NCBI GenBank assembly: GCA_910592005.1
Contig: CAJVPP010003353.1
Location: 1 to 11,902, forward strand
Length of the DNA stretch: 11,902 nucleotides
Direction: 5' to 3'
Origin: Funneliformis mosseae
Taxonomy: Eukaryota; Glomeromycota; Glomeromycetes; Glomerales; Glomeraceae
Part shown: in pieces, positions 1 through 8,180 of the stretch
How positions within the stretch are numbered: the first letter of the stretch is position 1
Layout of the letters: the number at the start of each line of letters is the position of its first letter
Made by a program: the position numbers and the translations under genes
Notes under the pieces: generated by a model
What the model saw: the letters and a program-made list of their open reading frames with translations, nothing else
What the model was told of the DNA's origin: nothing
The model's database searches: none

Positions 1-123
1 AGTCAAAGAGAAAATAGTTAGTACGAATATTCTACTTGAAGAAAATAGTCAAACATTCATTTGACAATTTTACATTCTGCAGCTTTCCGCAGTAATATTT
101 TTATTGTTAATAAATAATTTTTA

Positions 124-1783
124 ATCGTTAATTTGGAACGATTAAATTTATCGTTCCAAAAGAATGATAAAAGAATCATTCATTTGGAATGATTAAATTT
201 ATTGTCTAAATGAACGATAAGAAAATCGTTCGATTGAAATGATAAAAGAATTGTTCATTTGGAATGATAAAAGAATCATTCAATTGGAACGATTAAATCA
301 TCGTTCCAAACGAACGATAAAAGAATTGTTCATTTGGAACGATTGAATTATCGTTCCAAAAGAACGATAAAAGAATCATTTGATTAGAACGATTTAATTA
401 TCATTCCAAAAGAACGATAAGAATATTATTTGATTGGAATGATTAAATTATCATTCCAAAAGAACGATAAAAAATCGTTCAATTAGAATGATTGAATTAT
501 CGTTCCAAAAGAACGATAAAAGAGTCGTTTAATTGGAATGATTGAATTATCGTTCTAAAAGAATGATAAAAAATCGTTCATTTGGAATGATTAAATCATC
601 ATTCCAAACGAACGATAAGAATATTGTTCGATTGGAACGATTAAATCATCGTTCCAAACGAACAATAAGAATATCGTTTGATTAGAACGATTTAATTATC
701 GTTCCAAAAGAATGATAAAAAATCGTTCAATTGGAATGATTGAATCATCGTTTCAAAAGAATGATAAAAGAATCGTTCATTTGGAATGATTAAATTATCA
801 TTCCAAATGAACGATAAAAGAATCGTTCAGTTGAAACGATTTAATTATCATTCCAAAAGAATGATAAAAAATTGTTCAATTGGAACGATTAAATCATTAT
901 TTCATATGAACGATAAGAGTATCATTCGATTGGAACAATTTAATTATCGTTCCAAACGAATGATAAAAAATCATTCAATTTGAATGATTAAATCATCGTT
1001 CCAAATGAACGATAAAAAATCGTTCAATTGGAACGATTAAATCATTGTTCCAAACGAACGATAAAAGAATCGTTCGATTGGAACGATTAAATTATCATTC
1101 CAAATAAACGATAAAAAATCGTTCAATTGGAACGATTGAATTATCGTTCTAAACGAACGATAAAAGAATTGTTCAATTGGAACGATTGAATTATCATTCC
1201 AAACGAACGATAAAAAATCGTTCATTTGAAACGATTGAATTATCATTCTAAACGAACGATAAAAATATTGTTCGATTGGAATGATTAAATCATCGTTCCA
1301 AACAAACGATAAGAATATCGTTCGATTGGAACAATTTAATTATCATTCCAAAAGAACGATAAAAGAATTGTTCATTTGGAATGATTAAATCATCATTCCA
1401 AACGAACGATAAAAGAATCATTTATTTGGAATGATTAAATCATTGTTCCAAACGAACGATAAGAATATCGTTTGATTGGAATGATTAAATTATCATTCTA
1501 AATGAACGATAAAAGAATTGTTCATTTGGAACGATTGAATTATCATTCCAAATGAACGATAAAAGAATTGTTCGATTGGAACGATTTAATTATCATTTCA
1601 AAAGAACGATAAAAAATCGTTCAATTGGAATGATTAAATCATCATTCCAAATGAACGATAAGAAAATCGTTCAATTAGAACGATTAAATTATCATTCTAA
1701 ACGAATGATAAAAAATCATTCGATTGGAACGATTGAAGTTATCGTTCCAAAAGAACGATAAAAGAATCGTTCATTTGGAACGA
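124..1783. repeat. Tandem array of 25-bp hairpin monomers (50-bp AB dimers)
   Basis: About 66 imperfect monomers lie head to tail. Each has the plan 7-nt arm, 5-6-nt AT-rich loop, 7-nt complementary arm, 5-nt linker. The arms are GAACGAT and ATCGTTC. Two monomer types alternate: A with loop AAAAGA (or AAAAA) and linker near ATTTG, and B with loop TAAATT or TGAATT and linker near CAAAA. This gives a 49-50 bp higher-order period; for example GAACGATAA recurs at 312, 362, 412, 462 and 511. Variation is concentrated at the arm CpG, which reads CG, TG or CA. Because 50 is not a multiple of three, the reading frame rotates between copies. The open frames inside (786-983 plus, 1037-1246 minus, 1552-1761 plus) are read-through of the repeat and I do not call them genes. 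No transposase or terminal repeat of a mobile element is seen here. Function is unknown. Confidence 0.95.
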
Positions 1784-1925
1784 TCTGAAATTTCAGATTA
1801 ATCCGAAATTTTCGGTTCAGTTCAGATTTTTTTCGGTTCAGATTAAATTTATAATCCGAACTGAACTGAAAATTTTCAGATTGAATTTTTTGCAATCCTT
1901 TTAGATTAATCCGAACCGTTCGGAG
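1783..1925. repeat. Cluster of short perfect palindromes and TTCAG/CCGAA inverted repeats
   Basis: This stretch follows the 25-bp array without a gap but has a different base vocabulary. It holds a perfect 16-bp palindrome ATCTGAAATTTCAGAT (1783-1798) and a CCGAAA/TTTCGG hairpin (1803-1815). It also holds a 14-bp palindrome CTGAAAATTTTCAG (1866-1879) and a longer-range pair TTCAGTTCAG (1817-1826) with CTGAACTGAA (1861-1870). The motif CGGTTCAG occurs twice (about 1813 and 1834). I see no coding potential. The minus-strand open frame over 1716-1952 is composed of this repeat. It could be the edge of a different dispersed repeat family placed beside the array. Confidence 0.7.
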
Positions 1926-2861
1926 CTTTATATAAAATGTTTTCTTTCTCATACTACTGATCTATAATAAAATAGAAAAGGAAAATCTCAGCCAAATATT
2001 CGATCATTCAATCATTTTTCAAATAGTTCAAATAGAAAATTAGACTAAACTAAAACAAACTAGAGAATTTCACAAAACTTGAGCCATTTTTTATATCTAT
2101 AATGATCAATAATAATAATTAAAGAAAATCAGATAAATTGAAAACTAGTATATATAGACTTTTTATAAGACTAGTATGATATAGTACAGTTGATATTTCA
2201 TAATAGAATTTGATAATATGATAAATTATTATATTTGTAATGTTTTAAAATTAAAATTTTTAACTGATTTAAAACATTGATTATTGATTATATTCCTTTA
2301 TTTCAAAATAATAATAATAATAATAATAATATAGTCATTTTTTATTAAAGAAAAATGCATCATATTAAAATAAATTATTGTATTTGTAATTAAATTATTT
2401 TTAATTTTATGTAGTAATGTAAAGACTTGCATAAGTCCAAATTTTGAAACCCAGCTCAACTCAGACTTTAAGCCATATATTAAAATGCCAGCCTGGCCCA
2501 GTCTAGGTTAAATTTGTATATTACAACAAATTTCATAAGTTACGGAACACCTGGTAAAATTTTTGCTGAGAAGTTGCTGGGTTCTCAGGTTCTTGGATTA
2601 TTGGCAAATTAATAAAATAATAAACACGTTATATTAGCCAATTAATTTTATTGTATTTTTTTTTATTATTGTATATCACTTTAGACATAAAATTAGTGTA
2701 TTTTTTGTATATTGGTATAATTTCCAAAATAAAATTAAATGAACATATTTATTAGTTAATAATTGAAAGGACTCAGTTTTAAAGTTTTTATAAAATTTTA
2801 AAAATATGAGTATATAGAGAATTTATCATTAGCATTAGAATGAATAAGAATATTTAAAGTT
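1926..2861. other. AT-rich intergenic DNA, no gene seen
   Basis: No open frame or RNA gene is supported in these roughly 930 bases. Small structures are present: an AAT microsatellite (listed separately), a GACTT/AAGTC palindrome at 2424-2437, and a hairpin with arms CTGAGAA (2566-2572) and TTCTCAG (2582-2588). The stretch 2424-2600 is visibly less AT-rich than its surroundings and contains CCCAGCTCAACTCAG- and GCCAGCCTGGCCCAG-like words. It may be a fragment of a dispersed repeat. The last part may hold decayed N-terminal coding sequence of the transposase that follows, but I could not read it with confidence. Confidence 0.5.
2307..2331. repeat. AAT trinucleotide microsatellite
   Basis: About eight uninterrupted AAT units sit in non-coding AT-rich DNA. 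A second run of the same trinucleotide is at 3919-3953, on the other side of the decayed transposase. Confidence 0.9.
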
Positions 2862-3882
2862 GATGATATAAAATATTTAGAAAATCTTTTGAAAGAGAGA
2901 GTAGACTGGTGTTTGTAAGAACTATAATCTGAAATGAAGTTATGGTTAGGACATCATATTAGTTATTATACTATCTGGAAAGCAATACATCACCTTGATT
3001 ATACCCATAAACAGGTAAAGAATTTTTCTAAATATTTTTATAGTTATAAATAATTTTATTTATTGATCTTATTTATTATATTTAGTTGTTTAAACCAGCA
3101 ATAGAATATAATAAAAATGATAAATTAAATTTTAAAATTCATATATCACAATATTCTTTAATATAACTTATATTTTCTGATGAGTCTACATATAATAAAA
3201 AAATACTTTATCAATGTTATGAATGGAATTTTAAAGAAAAACATGCATGTAAATACATATTTTTTATTTGTGAGAAATGATATACTATAAAAGGAGTATT
3301 ATGTCTTAATAGTCTTCTAGCATATACTATTCAAGAAGGTCCTATGAATAGTAATGATTATACTTATTTTTTGAACATATTTGGTATATATTATTATTTT
3401 ATAAATATTTTTAATATATATTATTATAAATTAATTTTTTCTATTAAAGCTTCCTAAGATGAATACATATTCAGATCCCTATAGTGTTTTGATATTAGAT
3501 AATGTTTCTATACATAAAAGACAGCATTTACTTGATATTTATAATGTAAAAGGAGTTCAGATTGAATTTTTATCACTATATTCACTAGATTTAAATCTGG
3601 TATATAAGAAAATTTATAATAAAAAGAACTTTAATATATTAATTACTACAACTTTTGTCATTTTTTTTTTATTTTTTTTATTATTTTTTTTTTTTTTTAA
3701 ATTTATTTATTTATAATTAATTATAAATTGAATAAGTATTTTTTTACATTAAAAGTTATTTACTTCAAAATTAAAATTAGATCGAATCTATGCAAGATTT
3801 TATATAAGGTTTAGATTTAGCATGTATAATTATCAATAAATATTTATCAAAAGTATATTTTTAGCATAGTGAATATATTTAA
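2862..3882 (+). pseudogene. Decayed IS630/Tc1-mariner-type DDE transposase
   Basis: The intact family cuts and pastes DNA transposons with a DDE/D catalytic triad. This copy cannot work. The helix-turn-helix part reads DDIKYLENLLKERVDW and, after stops at 2916 and 2925, WLGHHISYYTIWKAIHHLDYTHK (in pieces, 2943-3011). A likely 71-bp GT..AG intron (3015-3085) joins in phase to LFKPAIEY. The first catalytic Asp lies in FSDEST (Asp codon 3179), flanked by stops at 3164 and 3278. LAYTIQEGPMNSNDYTYFL then leads to an AT-rich gap resembling a 66-bp intron (3384-3449), but the frame shifts across it. The next open part (3450-3602) has SVLILDNVSIHK with the second Asp, and YSLDLNL, where family members usually have DLNPIE. 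The third acidic residue is not visible, and the sequence becomes a T-rich tract near 3661-3704. A C-terminal tail, DLACIII to HSEYI, is readable at 3814-3882 with a stop at 3862. No terminal inverted repeats were identified. Confidence 0.85.
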
Positions 3883-3918
3883 ATGAATAAAATTTATAAA
3901 ATTAATAGATTTGTATAA

Positions 3919-3953
<35 letters not shown>
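3919..3953. repeat. AAT trinucleotide microsatellite
   Basis: About eleven uninterrupted AAT/TAA units lie between the 3' end of the decayed transposase and the 3' end of the minus-strand gene remnant. It is a likely site of length variation. Confidence 0.92.
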
Positions 3954-3955
<2 letters not shown>

Positions 3956-4765
3956 TTATTCATCAAAAAATTCATTAAAATTAATAGTAGTTTTTTCTAT
4001 ATCAATCCACAAATTAACATGTTATTCAAAAAAAACTTCTTCAATCATTTGATCAGATAAAAAAACTTTTTCATTTTTATTAATTGAAAATTTTACAATA
4101 AATCTTTGATCTTGTGAGGGATCTATTGGAAATACAAAATTAATAAAATCAAAAAATTTCATGCTTTTTGTTACTTGAATATTAGATTTGTATAGTGATT
4201 TTTTTTTTAGATAAATAGTAATTAAGTTAGGCTTTGTTTTTTTTGATAATATAATTGATGTAATTGGAATTGTAGTTGAAGTAATAGAAGTAAATAAAGC
4301 CAAATCTTTATTTTATAAAGGATTATTTAAATTTATTTTTTAGTTTATTTTTTTCTTTTTTTATATAATAATGATAAATGAATTAAAAAATATAATATAA
4401 AAATATTACTATTAATATATATATTATTATAATCTTCAATTACTTTTTAGAATTTGGATAATGATAATTAATTTTATCAAAAATCATAACTAAAGGTGGA
4501 TGAGTTACATCTATTTCTTTAATTTTAGCAATCTAATAATAAAAAAAATTTCAATATTCAATTATAATATTTATAATTAAAAATATTTTTTACCATTGCT
4601 CATGTCTAAATTGTAATTATTTTATTATTTAATTTAAGGTTATATTCATCATCAGCAATTAAACAACTTTGAATATGATATTTACACTTAGAAAAATTTT
4701 GATATATTTTTAATTTCATATTTTTTAATAATGAAGAAGCATCTGATGTCTTCAAATTAAATTAC
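3956..4765 (-). pseudogene. Unrecognised intron-split gene remnant, 5'-truncated
   Basis: I do not recognise this family. Three coding stretches read consecutively on the minus strand. Stretch A (about 4761 to 4594) includes SDASSLLKNMKLKIYQNFSK and CLIADDEYNLKLNNKIITI, then two stops (TAG, TGA) just before AM at the donor. A 61-bp GT..AG intron (4593-4533) joins in phase to stretch B (4532 to about 4443), IAKIKEIDVTHPPLVMIFDK and YHYPNSKK. After an AT-rich gap comes stretch C (about 4305 to 4022), with a Ser/Thr/Ile-rich start, then KFFDFINFVFPIDPSQDQRF and FLSDQMIEEVFFE. A TAA at 4022-4024 is followed in the same frame by HVNLWIDIEKTTINFNEFFDE, ending at the stop at 3956-3958. That continuity suggests the internal TAA is a mutated codon, perhaps CAA. 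There is no signal peptide or membrane helix. The 5' end stops at the TCAGCCTAAA repeat at 4765. A lineage-specific, multi-copy family is my guess. Confidence 0.6.
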
Positions 4766-4996
4766 TGGTCAAAATCAAAAAATCAGACATGTGAAAATCA
4801 ACCTAAAATCAGCCTAAATTTAGCCTAAATTCGGCAAATTATCAAAAATCAGCCTAGCCGATTGGTATACATCAGAAATCAGTCAAAAATCAGCCAAAAT
4901 TTGACTCATCTTATTTATAGCCGATTGGCATACTTATAGCTGATTGATATATATCAAAATTTGACATATCTTATTTATAACTAATACTTCTAATTG
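4765..4996. repeat. TCAGCCTAAA-type degenerate repeat, left border of repeat block
   Basis: Words such as AAATCAGCCTAAA, GCCTAAATT and GCCGATTGG recur many times, for example near 4803-4860. GATTGGTATAC, GATTGGCATAC and GATTGATATA are further degenerate copies. The same vocabulary returns in both orientations at 6600-6950. It starts exactly where the minus-strand gene remnant becomes unreadable. No coding potential is seen. Confidence 0.7.
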
Positions 4997-5695
4997 GAAT
5001 GATAGGGTATTATCATTCCTTAGAAATAATAGTATTATCGTACCTAAGGTATAATGGATTTATCGTACCTAAAAAATGATGATTTTATCATTCCTTAGGG
5101 ACGATTATTTTATTATTCCTTAGAGACGATGATATTATCATACCTAAGGAATGATGATTTTATCATTCTTTAAAGATGATAGTATTATCATATCTAAGGA
5201 ATAATAGTATTATTGTATCCAAAGAACAATGATTTTATCATTCCTTATGGACAAAAATTTATCATTCCTTAGGGACAATGGTATTATCATACCTAAAGAA
5301 TGATGATTTTATTGTTTCTTAGGGATGATAGTATTATCATATCTAAGAAATAATGGTTTTATCGTACCTAAAGTACGATGATTTTATCGTTCCTTAGAGA
5401 TAATTGTTTTATCATTTCTTAAGAATGATTGTTTTATCGTTCCTTAGAGACAATGATATTATTGTATCTAAGAAACGATGGTTTTATCATATCTAAAGAA
5501 TGATGGTTTTATTATACCTAAAAAATGATGATTTTATCATTCTTTAGAGATAATTATTTTATTGTTCCTTAGAGACAATAGTATTATCATACCTAAAGAA
5601 TGATAATTTTATCATTCCTTAGGGACGATAGTATTATTGTATCTAAGAAATGATAGTTTTATCATTCTTTAGGTAAAATGCATTTATCATTCTAA
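4997..5695. repeat. Second tandem array of 25-bp hairpin monomers
   Basis: About 28 monomers follow the plan 7-nt arm, 6-nt loop, 7-nt arm, 5-nt linker. One type has arms GAATGAT and ATCATTC with loop near GATTTT and linker CTTAG. The other has arms near GGACGAT and ATCATAC with loop AGTATT and linker CTAAG. They alternate to give a 50-bp period. The CTTAG/CTAAG linkers let CCTTAGG-like sequence extend the arms. The architecture and GAAYGAT arm core match the array at 124-1783, but loops and linkers differ. Variation is again mainly CG, TG or CA in the arm. No gene is present. Confidence 0.93.
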
Positions 5696-5879
5696 TGAAC
5701 CAAAGTTTTGGATTAAACCAATTTGCTAAAATAATATTGATTTAATGTACTATTTGAATTTATTTCTGGTATATAGGAATATTTATATAAATAAGCTTAA
5801 TTTTTTAACTTTTAAAAAATAATTTCAATCATTTTCAAATTTTCTCTTTTTACATTCCACTAAATCCTAAAAAAATTGT

Positions 5880-6350
5880 TCTAAGAACAAAGACTTAAGT
5901 TGAATTTTAGTCAATTTTTGCCTTCAACCATCAAACCAAATGAAAATTAAGTTGAATTTTAGTTAATTTTTCTGATTTTTTTACTTTTTATAATAGAAAC
6001 ATGCCTCCAACCATCAAAATCGGACGAATCTTAAGTTGAATTTTTCTGATTTTTTTACTTTTTATAATAGAAACATACCTCCAATCAGATGAAAATTAAG
6101 TTGAATTTTCTGATTTTTTTTTGCTTTTTATAATATAAACATGCTTTCAACCATCAAATCAGATGAAAATCAAATTGAATTTTAGTCAATTTTTCTGATT
6201 TTTTTACTTTTTATAATAGAAATATGCCTCTAACCATCAAATCAGACGAAACTTAAGTTGAATTTTTATAATAAAAATATGCCTTCAACTATCAAAATCA
6301 GACGAAATTTAAGTTGAATTTTGTAATTTTTCTGATTTTTTATTCTTTTT
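5880..6350. repeat. Irregular 55-83 bp tandem repeat, about six copies
   Basis: The unit runs roughly GCCTCCAACCATCAAATCAG, then ACGAAAATTAAGTTGAATTT, then TTTTTCTGATTTTTTTAC and TTTTTATAATAGAAACAT. Copies begin near 5920, 6003, 6077, 6143, 6226 and 6281, giving spacings of 83, 74, 66, 83 and 55 bp. The differences come from internal deletions of the AAGTTGAATTT to CTGATTTTT section. The sequence contains CT-rich and T-rich strands and no open frame. Bases 5696-5880, before it, are AT-rich with no feature I can support. Confidence 0.85.
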
Positions 6351-6599
6351 TTTTGAAAATGACAATATTATTATAATGAGTATTTAGGATGATTTAAGGG
6401 GATTTTAGGAGGAAAATGTATTATATTTTTATTATTTTACATGGTTTTCCATTTTTTACTTATATTTTTTAGATAAGAAATTAATTAGTGAGTTTTGGTA
6501 ATATTTATATTATATTTTTGCAAATTATATTAGGTTTTATTATTAATAAAATTATAATATTTAATAAATTTAATAAATATAAGATATTGATTTTATATA
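6351..6599. other. AT-rich spacer, no feature
   Basis: Very AT-rich DNA rich in TTTAT and AATAAA-like words. I see no coding frame, RNA gene or repeat unit. Confidence 0.5.
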
Positions 6600-6950
6600 C
6601 TTATTTGACTGAATTAATACCAAATTGAGACCAATTTTAGGCTAATTTATGGTTATTTAAATTCTGAATTGATGCTGAATAATGCTGAATTAAGATCAAT
6701 TTTAGGCTGAATGGCTATGTTAATCAGCATTTATCAGCGTTTGAATTGTTGCCAAATTGAGGCCAGTTTTAGGTTGATTTATGATTGAATTTAAGTTTTA
6801 AATGACCATGTCAAATTGGAGTCGATTGGTGTCTATTGGCACCTGTTTGTGCTGATCGAAAAATATGGCAAATCTGCTGTAAATAGTATCAAAATCAGCC
6901 TAAAATCAGCTATCTGATTTTTAGCCAATTTGGACTATTTCAACTAGTGT
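6600..6950. repeat. TCAGCCTAAA-type degenerate repeat, right border of repeat block
   Basis: The reverse-complement form (CCAATTTTAGGCT, TCAATTTTAGGCTGA, CCAGTTTTAGGTTGA) recurs from 6630 to about 6780. The forward form AAATCAGCCTAAAATCAGC is near 6890-6910. GATTGGTGTCTATTGGCACC around 6825-6844 resembles the GATTGGCATAC words of the left border. Readable helicase-gene exon sequence starts at its right edge. The block 4765-6950 is thus bounded on both sides by the same repeat vocabulary, and may be one composite non-coding element. Confidence 0.65.
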
Positions 6951-8180
6951 AATGCCAAGCAAGCTAGTGGAGAATTTATTTATTTAGATAATCTTGAAGG
7001 TAAATGTTTCATAAAATTCAATTAAAAAAAATCTTTTTTTTGCGATTAATTATAATTATTAAGCATAATCTAATTTCAGCTATAGACATAGGCCTATTAT
7101 TGCCTTTCATATGATAAAAAAATCTCACGTTATCACTAAAAAAGGAAAAGATGAAAATTCTGATGAAAAAGTCATAATACAAAAGAGTAATTTTGATGCA
7201 AGTTCTCGTCAAATAGAACATGCTATTTTAATTGCACTTTTGGAGCAAATTATTTCAGTATTAGAAGCATCAGACCTTTTGCTTGAAGTTTGTATTGACA
7301 GAGATCTAGATTTTAATAAAACTTTAGCCAATATTCCTGTTGTATAAAAAATTTACGCGGACTTCAAACATGCAAGCAAAAATATTCAAAAAAAATTATG
7401 TATGTATATAGTAATTATTTGTTAATAATAAAATTTTTTATTTTTTTTATTTTGGATTTAATAGTAAAAAAACAGTATGCGTATTATTATAACTTTAAGC
7501 AACATATAATGAGATACTTTAACAGATGTGTATTTACTGCTAGTTTAAAAAAATGAATAATGAACCAGATACACTAACAAATGAAGAATTGCGTTATATC
7601 TAAGTAGAAGGTTTAATTCAGTATTTATTAGATAATCATAATCTTTATTGGAAAGAAATTTGTTAATATAAGGAAAATGAAGAATTACAATTGCAGTCTT
7701 CTAACATTACAATCCTTTACAAAAGTAGAAATTGAAGGATTCTGGCAAATGCTTTTGACAATTTTAAACTTCCTATACAATAAAGTCTTATTACTCATTA
7801 TCAAACAGTTTATAATAAAGTATTCAACTGGAAAATCTTATGATTTGTTGATAAGCAAATTGATTTTTAGGCTTCTTATTGAGCATGACATGCATTAGCT
7901 ATTATTGACAATAATGAAAGTCTCAATCACATGATGGAAGTAGTACGTAAAGCTGCTCAATCATGTGTATTTAGTTTTCATGATCAATACAATATAAATA
8001 AATTTGTCAGAGAACGTCAAAATCAATTAAATTATAACTGAAGTATTATAGTTAAACATAATCAAGAACATGCTACAAATTATGCTAATGAATGAAAAGA
8101 ACTGCAAAGATTGATTTTAGTCAGATTAGCTAAAATCAAATGTAAGAGTTTAATTTTATCTAATATGTTTTCATATATAG
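6951..8180 (+). pseudogene. Mutator-like transposase-type N-terminal part of a decayed transposase-RecQ gene
   Basis: Coding sequence is readable from NAKQASGEFIYLDNLE (6951-6998), then a likely intron with donor GTAAAT at 7000 and acceptor TTTCAG ending at 7079. The next exon has YRHRPIIAFHM, NFDASSRQIEHAILIALLEQ, LLLEVCIDRDLDFNKTLA and, past a stop at 7345, IYADFKHASKNIQKKL. The order SS..(M/I)E, D-x-D and H..KNI..L matches the core of Mutator-like transposases as I remember it. The second Asp of a DDE site would fall in CIDRD. A 65-bp intron (7400-7464) joins in phase to QYAYYYNFKQHIMRYFN. After a frameshift near 7557 comes NEPDTLTNEELRYI, a stop at 7601, and VEGLIQYLLDNHNLYWKEIC. Later come HALAIIDNNESLNHMMEVV and RKAAQSCVFSFHDQYNINKF. 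At least ten in-frame stops break it. The first catalytic Asp and the start codon are missing, truncated at the repeat ending near 6950. The transposase assignment is inference; that this is a broken gene is clear. Confidence 0.65.

Noticed and set aside
786..983. 65-codon open frame, plus strand, with similar frames at 1037-1246 (minus) and 1552-1761 (plus)
   Set aside because: They are translations of the 25/50-bp satellite. The unit length rotates the frame and both strands give equally good frames, so there is no sign of coding.
124..1783. CRISPR array
   Set aside because: Units are adjacent, with no unique spacers of constant length and no associated genes. The setting is eukaryotic.
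1716..1952. 78-codon open frame, minus strand
   Set aside because: It is composed of the end of the satellite and the palindrome cluster, with no recognisable domain.
3600..3716. Continuation of the transposase frame through the T-rich tract as real protein
   Set aside because: After YSLDLNL the translation becomes Phe-rich low-complexity sequence from a poly-T tract. The true C-terminal tail is found later, at 3814-3882, in another frame.
7018..7221. 67-codon open frame, minus strand
   Set aside because: It overlaps the transposase-like exons on the opposite strand and shows no family resemblance.
7677..7898. 73-codon open frame, plus strand
   Set aside because: It is in a different frame from the readable family words in this stretch and looks like a shadow of the broken gene.
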